DNA from: Labia minor
Taxonomy: Eukaryota > Arthropoda > Insecta > Dermaptera > Spongiphoridae
Length of the DNA stretch: 64,000 nucleotides
Assembly: GCA_963082975.1 (NCBI GenBank)
Contig: OY720345.1
Coordinates: 77,159,034 to 77,223,033, forward strand
Direction: 5' to 3'
The notes beneath the pieces were generated by a model. It was not told where the DNA came from, did no database searches, and saw only the letters and a list, made by a program, of their open reading frames with translations. The translations under genes and the position numbers were made by a program. Below, piece after piece: positions 1 to 11,940 of this stretch (position 1 is the first letter of the stretch; each line of letters begins with the position of its first letter).

Positions 1-2164
1 GGTCAACAGACATATTTTATAAAATGATTTGATTATTTCTTTATAATATCTACTGATTGATTTGCACTGACAAGGGCTGTCTTTGATGAATATCAGTGAG
101 AACTTGACTATTTGATGAGAGTTAGAGAAAAATATACATTTTGTTTAAATTAAATATATTCTTTAAATTTACTATGTTCGATTATTGAATTACTAAATGA
201 ATGGGAGATTTTTAGTTTATAGATATATAGATTCTAAATTCAACTGAAGAACACTCGAAGTAAAATTCTAAGACAGCGCCTTGTTGTGACTCTACAATAA
301 ATTTTATTATATCTTTTATATTTCAAGAGAATGATTGTTACTAATCATTCCATTTTAGAACTCTATTTAATATAATTATATATAAAATCCCAAAATGTGT
401 ATATTGAATATCTTTCAGTAAATAGGTTTATTAATCTGCTTACAGATTATTATAGAAAATCTAAATATTATAGAGAAAATATTTAACTTTAAATCATTCG
501 TTTGTCATAATATTATAATGTTTGTTTTTCGTGCATTGATGTGGATCCACTTTATTTAGGATCGATTAAAAGTATTATGTATGGTCCTTCTTTTAATTTT
601 GATTTTTTTAGACCGCAATTTAAAATCTTTTCTCTAAAATTAATTATTAATTATTTATCCAAGGGTGAACTAAAGTAAATTCAGTTAAAATTAATTTTCA
701 ATATAAGCACCAACAATTATGGTTGTTGGAAGAATATCAAAAATAGTTATTTTTGTTCATAACAGAAATAAACTAAATTTCCCATGAACAAATATATATA
801 CTGACACAAGAAATCTGAATTTCTTTCTGAGCAACTTTTTAAGTGATGCGAGTGCATAATTAATAAAAGCTTTACATGATTTCTTCAAAGTATATTTTTA
901 AATTAAAATTTTATTCAATCAAGGAATTCTATTAAATTTTAAATTGAATAAGATTCTAATCATTAATTTTTTGATAAAAATAAGAGTATTTGTATTTTTT
1001 CATCATCTGTAGAATTATTTATTAAAAAATGCTACATAGTTCTAATTTAACTTTTAATCCACTTTAATCATGATTGAAAGTATTAATGAGTAAATTTTCT
1101 TTTTACTTATCTGAGTCATTTATTTTTAAATGTAGACATATTTTGACATGTTACTATTTTGATTCTTTTCTCCCTTTTATTTTCACATATCTAATTCATT
1201 TTATTAAATAAGTCAATAGAGGCTCTCAATGGGTTATATAATGAAAATATTTTTTTTTAAAGTTTGATTAAAGTGGATTGAGAGAAGAAATTAGCAAATT
1301 CTTCATAAAATAATTAAAAAAAAAAATACCCGAAGGTTTTTATTATTTGTTAAAACTCTTTAAAAATAGTTTAAATATTTTACTTCAATGGAAACTATTT
1401 TCAATAGTACTTTTACTTACATTTATTAGATTTAAATAAATTATGTTCCTTGAAATAAACATTTATTTATACACCTTATATTTAAGCAAAAGTAAATATA
1501 TAATAAAATTATTCATATTTTTAAATTTCAATTATAGATATAAGAAAAAAAATTTTTAAAAACGAAACATTTAATAAAGGATTATTATTTATATAATTTC
1601 TTTTGTTTTATTGTAATTATTCTTGTATTATGTTCATATACATTGTGTCTACTATTTCTTCAACAATTTTATGATATATAAAACACTGAAGTAAAACCAG
1701 GCGAGGTTTTGCTGTACCAAATCCAGATCCCTAAGTACAGGTGGACCTCTTTAAAACAATAACTAACTTTCCTCTCATTCGTATAAAAATAAATGATTTT
1801 AACTTAAGAACGGCTGCAAAGTTTATCCTTGAGATTAATTATGGTTGGAACTTGTGCTGAATAATTATTTAGAGAATATTTTTAACCTTGTTTCTCGAGA
1901 TTTCAAAGATCCATGTGATAATTAGTGGGGACACTTTAACAATTTGGGTCATAAGACAAATAGAACTAATAATAATAACATTATTAATTGATTGATTAAA
2001 TAAGATAAGATAAATAAAGTAATTATTAATTATTCAACATAGAAAACTTAACATTTCATTTCACAAGCTGATTTATTTTATTTTATTTAAGAGAAATTCA
2101 AATAAATTCTGATTTGACCTTGATTGGAACACTACTTGGTCAGCAATCATTACATATATATATA
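1..2164. other. AT-rich DNA without a recognised gene
   Basis: No convincing coding exon, RNA gene or classified repeat is seen on either strand. The chitin-binding gene to the right runs on the minus strand and its last visible exon ends inside a domain. Its remaining 3' exons should therefore lie in this direction, but I could not find a cysteine-rich exon here. Confidence 0.5.
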
Positions 2165-2849
2165 CGAGGTTTGTTTCAAAGAAAAGGTGAATTTTGAATT
2201 ATTTCAAAATGTATTTATTTATTCATCAATATTCATTTTGTTCCATTCAAAATAATTCCCCTCAGATATAATGCACTTATGCCAGCGCTTCTTCCAATCG
2301 TCGAAGCACTTCTGAAATGCATTTTCGGTATGGCCATCAGCTCGTACTTCGATTCCGACTTTATCTCATCAATTTTCGCAAAACGTTTTCCTATCATTGG
2401 TCTCTTCAGTTTTGAAAATCGGAAAAAGTCTCAGAGAGCCAAATCTGATGAATACGGTGATTGAGGCATGATTACGGTGTTGATTTTGGTTAAAAAATCA
2501 CGAACAAGAAATGATGTGTGTGCTGGTACATTATCGTGATGCAGGATCCATGTGATTTGTTTTTCCACAATTCAGATCGTTGCATAACTTCTTTGTAGTA
2601 TCCCTTATTAACAGTACGACCTGTTGGCATTGGAACTCTTTATTTCATTTTTAACACAAAATTGAATATAGATTTTTTAAAAAAATCGATGAATACAGAA
2701 AACGTGTCAAAAACAAACTACTAATACAAAATGGCTGATAATGTTAACAAATGAGAAACATATGTGTACCAACATAATAATAAATTTCGATAATCGAATT
2801 TATACAGCCTGCGAAAATTCAAAATTCACCTTTTCTTTTCAACATACGA
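2165..2849 (-). mobile_element. mariner element, internally deleted
   Basis: Terminal inverted repeats of about 30 bp are visible; both ends carry the shared core aaaggtgaattttgaatt. TA dinucleotides flank the ends, as expected for the Tc1/mariner superfamily. The minus strand at about 2,250-2,645 encodes the C-terminal part of a mariner transposase. It keeps the HHDNVPAHTSFLV block with the second catalytic Asp, the MPQSPYSSDLALCDFF block with the third Asp, and the tail ending WKKRWHKCIISEGNYF. The N-terminal DNA-binding domain and first catalytic Asp are absent. A frameshift lies near 2,570. The element is dead as an autonomous unit but keeps both ends, so it could in principle be moved by a related transposase. 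Confidence 0.85.
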
Positions 2850-3240
2850 TATATAAATATTATAAAATTTACAAGTGATTTTTCATTTATTCATACGTAT
2901 TAGAGGGCCTGAAAATCTCTATTTGTGATATTTCAAGGAACAATTACTCAGTATTGCTTATCAAAATAGTGTAAATAAACAATTGTCATTTATGAAATAA
3001 ATATTTTCAATTCAAAAACTAAATTTAAGTTTTATATAAGTTTCTATTCATTGATTATATACTCCAATATAGTATATGATAAATTTTCAAACGATGATTA
3101 AATTAACCAAAAATTTATATATGATTTAAAAAATCCATGAAAAATATCCCTTATTAAATAAAAAATATAATACTTTAATTAAGGTAAATTCAAATCCAAT
3201 CTAAAGGTCTTTTTTGTTTTATTTAGTTATTAAAACTTAC
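2850..3240. other. AT-rich intron or 3' flank of chitin-binding gene
   Basis: AT-rich sequence with no recognised exon. It begins with the donor-like gtaagt that follows the last visible exon of the chitin-binding gene on the minus strand, so it is probably intronic. Confidence 0.4.
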
Positions 3241-5586
3241 CCATGGCAAACATAGTATACGGTACAGTTGGCATAATCAGGAAATCTATCTCCGGTATTT
3301 TGGCATTTTCTTTTTCGCCGATTCCATGTTGGACCGACAGGATATTTGTACCAACGATCATCAGAATGACTCATTGTTGGAAGAATTGGATTTTCAGTCG
3401 ATGCAAATAAATGTGAATCGGCCAGGATATTTTTTAATTGAGAATGAATATTCTCCAAAATTTCTTCTTTATTTTTATTATTATTCATTTCTTTTGATAG
3501 TTCCAACTTCTTATTGTTTGTTTCTTTGGAATTTAATGTATCTGCATTTTTAGTTTGTTTTATCACTCGATTGCGTTTGTTCTCATAATTAATCAATTTG
3601 GTATTCTTAGCTTTATCAATACTTGGGGTATTATTATTTGAGTTTGATGTGCAACTACGAGTCGAGCAATCAAAATGCATTCCCGATGGACAACATTCAT
3701 TGAATATTATGAAAGAATCATCATCATCATTTTCTAATACACACCTAAAATACCTATTAAATTGTAAAATTTGAAATAAATGAAACTATAAAAATATAAT
3801 AAATATTTTGGAATTTTATAATAATTAAAAATTGATTTATTTGGCAATAAATTAAATAGTTTTCAATTGTTCATAATATATAGCTCATAAGTTTAGTTAT
3901 AAACAGTGATGTATTGGTAAAATAAGAAGTAAGGGAACGAATAGTGGGAGCAAAAAAATGTCCTATTTTCAGCAAACTATTTTTACTATCTCGCCAGATT
4001 GCGATCACGAAAATTTTCGATGTTGAGATTTTGATGTTTTTATACGTTTTGAAGGTTCCTCAATCATTTTCAAGGTTGAGAAAAATGTCTGTGTGTGTGT
4101 ATGTATGTATGTAACCAAGATTACGCAAAAACGGTTTGAGCTAGAATAATGAAATTGGGTATACAGGCATTATTCCAAATTCGTAGTTTTCTATCCACTT
4201 TTGAGAAATGTAGCTCAACTGGAAGAGGATTATTACCAACAACGTTTTGATTTTTTTTCTTCAGCATGATTGAATCGCTGAAAGTACCAGAATTAATTTT
4301 TCAACAATGCAAATCTCACGCGCCAACACGTGACGTGGTGCCATCAACAAAGAGCCAAACATGCGCTGGTTTAATAAATATTATTTATAATTTAATTAAT
4401 TTAATTTAATTTAAATTAATATATGTTATTTAATCCAATTCAAATTTGCGAGATAGTCGAGTGGAGACACTCCAGATTTTTATTTTTTCTTATTCTTATT
4501 ATATAAAATATTATCGATGACAAAAAAAAGAAATTCTAACAGTAGAATTAAGTGGGAGTTGTCAGGACATGAAAAAGAACTGGAACGCGTTCCGATTCTG
4601 AAAAAAGGTAAGGGAACGTCGTTCCCCCGAGTTCCCCTCCCAATACACCACTGGTTATAAAATAAAAGATCTTTGGCAATTTGGTTGTCTAATTCTAAAG
4701 TATCAAAATAAGCTAGTCTTGAAAAAGATTTATTGACTAATTTTAAAAGGGAAATCAAGATTATTTTTCTCTATGAAGAAATTCAATTTTTAAAAATTTA
4801 ACATCGCTTACTTGTCCTTATCTGTGCAATCTTTAAAATTCCCTTCTGCCAGACAAATTCCATTCTCAGGCAAAACACAAGGTGGGGTAGCACATTTATG
4901 GATGCGTTTATTAAAAAATTGATTGGGTGAACATCGAAGTCGGAAGGCTACGAAACTTTCATCATCATCGTTACTTGGACAACAACGTATAAATCCTCGA
5001 TGAGAGACTGGATCAGGATAAATGCCTATCTTATGACATTCAAAATCGATTGGTTCGCCTATTAAAAATAATATATAATAATAATTAATAAAAATAATAA
5101 AAAGATTTTAAAATGCTTGTGTTTCACTTAATCTAGATTTAAAATTGAACGCAGTGAGCAAATTTCACGATCAGATAAATTTTTTATATTAAATAGATGT
5201 AATTTAACTGAGATTTAAAAATTATTTCTTAAATTCAACATACTTTTATAAATATTTTAATAAAATTTGTATATTCAGAATTATTATTATTATATAAATA
5301 TGGTCTATGATCCTGCGATATGAGAGTAGATTTAGAGTATTTGAAAATAAGATTCTTCGCAGCCAAGAAAGATGAGGTCACTTGGAGGAGTATATGGAGT
5401 AGTAAGGTGGAGACAAGGCAGGACAAGTGGCTTGAATGGGAGAGGAAAGAATGGCGAAAATTATATTGGGACACTAAATTATTAAAGCTTTGGTGGTTGT
5501 TTTTATTTATAACGGAATTTTGTAAATAAAACCACATATTGATATTTGTTATTGTAAATTTATTCAAAAAATACAAAAATATACAC

Positions 5587-5639
<53 letters not shown>

Positions 5640-8600
5640 CATGTGTATATTTTTGTATTTTTTGAATAAATTTACAATAACAAATATCAATATGTGGTTT
5701 TATTTACAAAATTCCGTTATATATTGGGAAACGTTCGGTTGGAAGACCAAGGACGAGGTGGAAGTAACATAAGAGAGATGGGAGAAAATAGGAGTAGAAC
5801 AGGATAGGGATACTTGAAGGAATGTGGCTGCTGCGGCCAAGAACTTTCGAGTTCGTAGAGCCACAAAGATACTTAGAAGAATTATAAAAATAAAATATAA
5901 ATATATAAAACTATTTTATATATGTATTTTATATGCTGTATTTTTTTCTTTTACAATCTTTATGCTTCATTTAGGAATTGGAAGAACAGATGATTATTCT
6001 TTTTCTCCAGAAAAATAAATTAAATTTTGTTTGAAATTTCAGTTAGAAATAAAAAATCGATTTAGCAGTTTGGTTATTGAAGAGGGGGCAATTAATGAAC
6101 GAGTGAACAAAAAATAAAATAAATAAATTTGCAACTTGAATTAGTAGATGATGTATGAATAAATCATAGCTGAAAGAGGAATGTCTAGTATAGAGAACAG
6201 AAAAAAATTAAATTTTAATTGTGAAATGTTAAAAATAATAATTAATATGTTTGTAAATAAAACAATTTGTTTCTCTATGATAATCTTAGTTGAAACATAT
6301 TTAATAAAGATAATATAATTTTAATTTTATATTTTTATTTTAAAAAATCATTAAATAAATAATTGAAGTTGTTATTTCTTTGAAATTAGATAAAATAAAA
6401 ACGTTATAAAAAGGATGGATATTTTAATCAACTATTATGTATTTTTATAAGTTTTTTAAAGATCTATATACTCTAAAACTTCATATGGACATCCCCCCTC
6501 TCTCTCTCTATATATAATATAAATATTTTTTTATAATTTACCTTGATCAAATAATTCATTTAATTCTTCACTTTCACTAAAACATTCATTTGGTTGCATT
6601 TCTTGAGATTCATTGAAATTCATTAGATTATTACATTCACTAAAACATTCATTTGGTTGCATCTCATGTGATTCATTAAAATTCAATAGATTACTGTAGT
6701 TTTGTGGTATTGGTTCAATTAAATTGGTTTTATTATTTTCTCTTTTTTTATGATTCCAATAAAAGTTTTTCTTTGGTTTTAAAATTTGCTTATTGGTTGA
6801 ACTCATTCGACGATTATGATTGTGAGTTTTCACTTTTTTTTCTGGGTGACTTTTTTCTGTTACTGTTTGATTTTTGTTTGTGGTAGTACTATTAGATATT
6901 TTATCAGTGGATGGTGTGTGTGTGGTAGAAACATTTTGACATTTTTCTTCCATTAGATCAAAATCATTAGATTCTTTACATGATTCACTATTTTTTGATT
7001 TATCTTCTTTTTCTTTTTTGGAAGAGGGTTGTTTACTTGAAGATTTCTTATTTATATCTTGATTTTCCTTTGTCTGATTCCCTATGCTTTTTGGTGTAGT
7101 AATATCAGTATTATTTGTACTTTTATTCCCTGAGTTTTTAATTTCTGTTTCATTTTTATTTGAACTTAATGTTTTATTTTTTGTATCAATTTCTTTTTCA
7201 TTTTCTTTACATTTTTCTGATATTTTATCTAATTTTTGTTGATTATTTGTATTATTATTATTATCTTTGTTAATATCTTCTCTATTTTCACAACTAATTG
7301 TGGAGTTTTCAATTTTAGTTTCATTATTTTTTGGAGTTACTGTGCTATTATCCAATTTCTGATTAATTTTTGGAATACTGGTTGTATTTTCTGGTTTACC
7401 CTCTTTCTTTGTAACAGAATCGGAATTATTTGCTTTACAATCTCTAATTTTACAATCAAAAATAGTGTTTGATGGACAATTAACTTTGGTCATTTCAAAT
7501 TTATTATCTTTATCTTTACTGCAATTGTAATATTTATTTGGATCTTCATTATTAATAAATTTTCCAACAGCATGACATTTAAATTCTCCAGAAATTTTAC
7601 AAGGGGGCCGTACACATTTATGAATTTTATCACAAAAAAATTGATCATCTGGGCAATAGGTATGCAATGCTATGAAATGAGATTTTTGGTCAACAGAAGG
7701 ATTGCATACATAATAGGCTTGTTCACATGCACAATCACTGAAATTTCCTGCCTGAGAACATTGAAAGACAGTTTCATCTTTCTTATCTTTATTACATCTT
7801 GGCCCTCTACAAGATTCAGCATCTACCACTGCCACATAATCATTGTTATTATTATTATTTTCCACTTCAAAGTTATCATCTGACGTTTCCTGATTTACTT
7901 CGAGAAATGAAAATTGATTATTATTTTTTATTAAATTATCATCATTTTGCAGATTAGAAGATTTTTCAAAATTTTCTTCTAGAATCAAGGGATTCATAAG
8001 ACTTAAAACCTGTTTATACCCATTAAACAATGGTTCTAATTCTTCCTCTTTTAATTTGAAAATATTTTGATTATTATCTTTTTCTTCTTCCACATAATTA
8101 TTTCGTGAATTCTTCCAATTTTTATTAAATATATAATTTTTTCTTTTCTTTAAACTATATTTTTTTCTTTCAATATTTTGACTTAAAAGATTGTTTTGTT
8201 TGTGATTTAAGTTGTTTTTATTTGCATTAATCGTTTTCTGAAAAAAATCATTCATTTCATTATCATTTAAATTATCATCATTTTGAGTATTTGAATTTTT
8301 ATTATCGAAAATAAACCCCTCGGTATCTGTATTATCATCGTCAAACTGAATTATATGTTTTAAGGCATCATCAGTATTTTCTTCTGGAAAATCTATATCA
8401 TTAGAATTGTCTTCATCCTTATAAATAAATGACGATGGGGTTATTAAAGGATCATTTGGTTGAATTTGTTGAATAAAATTAAATTTCGATGAAGGATCGA
8501 CATCTTCTTTAGTTTCATCATTATCTGCGTTATCATTGCTATTTATTTGATCATTTAAATATTTTTTAAAAGTTAATTCATTATTTACTAATTTCTCTTG

Positions 8601-11059
8601 TAAAGATGATTTATCTATAGAATCCCATATATATTTTGACTTTTTCTCAAATTCCTCTTTGGCTTCCAACCAATCTTTGTCAAAAGAATCTCCTGTATTA
8701 AGATTTATATCATCTATTTGTTTCAAAAAATTTTTTTCTGATCGTTGATCAAATAAAATCGGCCAATAATCTTTAATATCATTCATATTCAAATTTCTTA
8801 ACAAAGAACGAGATATTCGATGTTTACAATTTTTAAAAGAAGCAATTTCATCTTTTATACACTTTTTAGACAAACAATCAAATCTTTCATCAAATTCACA
8901 TGATTGAATTTTACTAAATAATTTTTCTCCTTTTTCTATACATTCATAATATTTTTCAGGTGATAAGCCATAGGTCTTAAATTTTCCAACAGCACGACAA
9001 TAAAATGGCTCTCTTTGAAAACAAGATGGTACAATACATTTTCGTTTGTCTAATGAGAAAAACTGATTCATTGGACATTTGCCATAGGAGGCTTTGAAAT
9101 TATCATTTTCATCTAAAGTACATTCTATGTATGTTCTTTCACTATTTTCATTAGAAAAATTTCCAATCCCCATACATTTCAAATTCAAATGCTCATCCTC
9201 GGTGTCTTGAGATTTATTATTTAAATTATCACACTTTGAATCGAATGGTTCAAAAAGTATTTTATTTTTCCATTTTCTGATTGTTTGTCTTTTTTTCTTT
9301 TCCGGTGATTCACATCTTTTCGAATTACAGGAAAACAATGTGTCTTTAGGACATACAACCCATTCAAGAGGTTCTGAAATTCCTTTATTACATTGAAAGT
9401 AACCATTTAAATCATTAGGATCCTAAAAAAAACAAATCTTGTATATATCATAAATATAAACTAAATAAGTTACTGTAACATCCCATTTTTTAAATATATA
9501 ATTTCAGTTATAGAGCTACACTATTGATAAACTCATAGACCAGTGATTCTCAACCACTGTGCCGCGAGATTATCAAAATGTGCCGCCAAATTATTACAAA
9601 TGTAAAGAGGCACTTAAACATTTCCGACTTTTTTATATAAATTTTTTCAATTTGGTTGTAAAAAAAAGGTAAAGCGTTTTTGGGACCACTTTTTTTCAAT
9701 ATGGTAAACACTTTTACACTTATCTTTTTCTTTGTGTGCCACCAAATTTTTAAACCATTAAAAGTGTGCCGCGGTAAAAAAAAATGGTTGAGAATCACTG
9801 TCACAGACACATTAAATTTTTTAAATTTATTTTGTGAATGAGAGAATTTAAAATTAAACTAACTTATTATTAAAAAAATATTTGTTTAAATATTTATAAT
9901 TTTAATGTTTTGGTAATTGGTAAATAAATTCATTTATTCTAAGATGGGTGTACAGGGCCGCCCTAACCACAGGGCTAATTGGGCTATAGCCCTAGGGCGC
10001 AATCCTTCTGGGGGCGGCATTTTTTATTGGTTTATATATTTTTTCTCATTGTTAAATAGTAGTTTTATAGTAACCTCCAACCCGGAGTGACATCACTTCA
10101 AAGATTTTAATCATGCACATTCAAAATACATATCTATTTTTCTTATTCATTATATCCGTATAAGCATTGAATAAATAATTTTAATAAGAATCCTAACAGC
10201 AGCGATAATTGTGCAGTTTGAAAATGTTGACATATAACATTTTCAACTCAAATGACACTGTTTCAAATTTTATTGAAGAGTCTCTTTATTTTATGTGAAT
10301 TTATTAGAAAATTTCTTATGAAAAGGGGCGCAAAATTTTAGAAGCCCACGGGCGCCGAAAATCTTAGGACGGCTCTGTGGGTGTAGAGGGTGGGAGAAGG
10401 GGAAAAGAGCTTACTCAAGCAAAAAATAGGGTAGAAGTCCCTCTCCTTTGTCGTGTACATTTAATGTGCATTTTATATTTAAATATTAAAAAAAAATTTT
10501 ACCAAAAATATTCCTCTTTTGAAACAAGATGGAAGAGGGTATTTTTTATTTTGATGCGATTCTACAATATCACAAGGAGTACAATGAAATGCATTTAAAG
10601 GATCACATCGCGAACCCTTTGGACATTCTCCCTCTTCTAAAAAGTAAAATTCAAAAATAAATTTATTTTATCAATATTTATGTATAACTGATTTGATACT
10701 TTCCAATAAAATATAAACATTCTTTAGGAAGCAGATTAAAGAAAAGAAAATATTTAAAATGTTAAATAAATAATTAATAGAAACAATATAAATGAAAAAT
10801 ATTAATTGATTAATTAATTATTCATCATCTTTAATAAAAGATAAAAAATAATTTTAATAACATATCAATGCTTTCTTTATTTTTAAAATACAATTTTAAA
10901 TAAAAACAAAAAAAAAATTACTTAAATAAGTTATAACTCACCATATTCGGATTCGTTGCATGTTACATAAACCGACTCTGAAATACATCGAAATTCAAAA
11001 GGACCACAATCACACCATGAATAGTTTTTGCCATTTGAATAGCAAAATATAATGAAAAA
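3241..11059 (-). CDS. multi-domain chitin-binding (peritrophin-like) protein, five exons visible
   Basis: Minus-strand exons are 10942-11059, 10503-10636, 6542-9422, 4812-5058 and 3241-3744. Every junction has AG/GT borders and codon phase is conserved across all four introns, giving about 1,294 codons. Seven to nine chitin-binding type 2 modules (peritrophin-A family, six-cysteine) are seen, for example SCFKRGIFLDPNDLNGYF, VGKFKTYGLSPEKYYEC, AVGKFINNEDPNKYYNC and IGIYPDPVSHRGF. Such proteins are secreted and bind chitin in the peritrophic matrix or cuticle. Between modules 4 and 5, and again after module 6, the protein is low-complexity and rich in Asn, Lys, Glu, Asp and Ser, with many N-x-S/T sites, so it may be mucin-like or heavily modified. 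The start codon, signal peptide and C-terminus are not found: the first visible exon starts in phase 0 after an acceptor, and the last ends within a module. Introns carry hAT-like elements, a dispersed repeat and a non-LTR fragment. Confidence 0.85.
3985..4475 (+). repeat. dispersed repeat family B, copy 1
   Basis: Starts with actatctcgccag and ends with gcgagatagtcgagtggag followed by acactccag, so the outer ends form a short inverted repeat (actatctcgc / gcgagatagt). It lies in an intron of the chitin-binding gene. Internal landmarks shared with the copies at 20.4 kb and 52.2 kb are cgatcacgaaaattttcgat, the (tg)n stretch, acgcaaaaacggtttgagct and cgccaacacgtgacg. No coding capacity is seen. 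It is probably a non-autonomous DNA element. Confidence 0.75.
5320..5890 (+). mobile_element. 3' fragment of a non-LTR retrotransposon, split by an insertion
   Basis: The parts at about 5,360-5,460 and 5,728-5,880 resemble the C-terminal tail common to many arthropod non-LTR reverse transcriptases; the conserved pieces read WLEWERKEW and then RDTWRNVAAAAKNFRV. The same tail lies in opposite orientation at 11.6-11.94 kb. The two parts are separated by 5,473-5,730, which contains a long palindrome. Both parts have stops and frameshifts, so no protein is made. Confidence 0.65.
5507..5722. repeat. 85-bp perfect-looking inverted repeat around a (TATATG)n core
   Basis: The left arm 5507-5591 (starting tataacggaattttgtaaat) and right arm 5639-5722 are reverse complements with no mismatch that I could see. 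The loop is a run of about eight TATATG hexamers. The whole block interrupts the non-LTR tail and lies between two copies of tatattggga (near 5,463 and 5,721), which could be a 10-bp target duplication. Confidence 0.75.
6380..6541. other. intron with (CT)n and (TA)n microsatellite
   Basis: AT-rich intron DNA directly downstream of the giant exon donor; a short cccccctctctctctctat run lies near 6,495. Nothing else is recognised. Confidence 0.4.
6560..6700 (-). repeat. coding tandem duplication at the end of the giant exon
   Basis: Near the end of the 2.9-kb exon the protein carries two adjacent copies of a roughly 19-residue unit, NFNESHEMQPNECFSE and NFNESQEMQPNECFSE. They are almost identical in protein and DNA, so the duplication is young. 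Each unit adds one cysteine. Confidence 0.8.
9541..9800. mobile_element. non-autonomous hAT-like element (MITE)
   Basis: Ends are cagtgattctcaacca and tggttgagaatcactg, a clean terminal inverted repeat. The flanks tcatagac and tcacagac match at 7 of 8 positions, fitting the 8-bp duplication of hAT elements. The interior has the gtgccgc motifs typical of small arthropod hAT derivatives and no transposase. It sits in the intron upstream of the giant chitin-binding exon. Confidence 0.85.
9953..10377. mobile_element. non-autonomous hAT-like element with perfect 8-bp target duplication
   Basis: Left end cagggccgccctaa and right end ttaggacggctctg are imperfect inverted repeats. The flanking 8-mer tgggtgta is identical at 9945-9952 and 10378-10385. 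There is no transposase coding. It lies in the same intron as the 9541-9800 element, ending about 125 bp before the next exon. Confidence 0.9.
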
Positions 11060-11599
11060 CTAAAAGAAAAAAAAAACAGAAAAATTCAATCTTATTTAAA
11101 TATTTTATTTAATAATTAAAAATATATTCATACAAATAAACTCTTCCAAATTAATAACATTAAATAAATATTAATAATGAGATAAAAACAGATTATTCAA
11201 AAAGCAAAGAAAATTATTAATCATTTAAAAAAACATTTAAGAAATATTCTTTGACATTTTTTAAATAATAATAAAAATAATATTATGAATTTTAATTATA
11301 AAATAAAATTTTTAATTTTTATTTCTTATTGTATTTTTTAATTTATTTAAAACTTTTTTCTTCTTGGTATATATATACTAGCTGCTCAGAGCGCCTTCAG
11401 CGCTCTTCACACCTAGACGGGGGCTCCGCCCCCTGTACCCCCGAGTGGTACATAGTATTTGGTTGAAAGTAGTAAAAGGTTTTCATCCATTTTGTTTCAA
11501 TCAATATATTTCATAAAACATTCATTTCTTTTTGTGTTCTTATTTAAAATATATTTTTATTTAATCAGTAAATTAATTATATATTTTATTATTATATAT
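11060..11599. other. AT-rich DNA with a short GC-rich patch
   Basis: No gene recognised. A patch at about 11,380-11,455 is GC-rich against its surroundings, with a small hairpin-forming gggggctccgccccc. It looks like the end of a dispersed element rather than a gene. The upstream exon and signal peptide of the chitin-binding protein should lie here or further right but were not found. Confidence 0.4.
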
Positions 11600-11940
11600 G
11601 GTATATATATGTATGTGGCTCGAAGATACTCGAAAGTTCTTGGCCGCAACAACCACATTTCTCCAAGTGTCCCTATCCTGAGCCCTTGTCCCATCTCTCT
11701 TACGTCCCTTCCTACGCGTCATTGGTTTTCTAAGCGGACGTTTTCCAATCGGTCTCCCCACCAATATCTTTTTCCTCTCCCATTCTAGCCACGTGCCCTG
11801 CCTATCGCAGCTTTTTCCCTTTTATAATCCTAACTATTTCTGAAGATGCAGAGAGGCCATGCAATTTCTTGTTATGCAGTCTCCCCCATTCCCCGGTGAC
11901 CTCATCTTTCTTTGGCCAATAAATGCAGGGAATAATCCTA
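11600..11940 (-). mobile_element. 3' fragment of a non-LTR retrotransposon
   Basis: Read on the minus strand in successive frames it gives the conserved tail of many arthropod non-LTR polyproteins: WRRLHNKKLHGL, then AGHVARMG, then VGRPIGKRPLRKP, then QDRDTWRNVVVAAKNFRV. Several frameshifts and a stop are present. It is the same family as the split fragment at 5.3-5.9 kb. Confidence 0.75.

Noticed and set aside
5535-5772. Open frames on both strands across the (TATATG)n block, with runs of Met-Tyr or Ile-Tyr
   Set aside because: Produced by the hexamer array and palindrome; no domain, and both strands are open for the same reason.
6704-7883. Plus-strand hydrophobic open frames opposite the chitin-binding exon
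   Set aside because: Antisense of Asn/Lys/Glu codons gives Phe/Leu/Ile-rich products; the minus strand has the six-cysteine modules.
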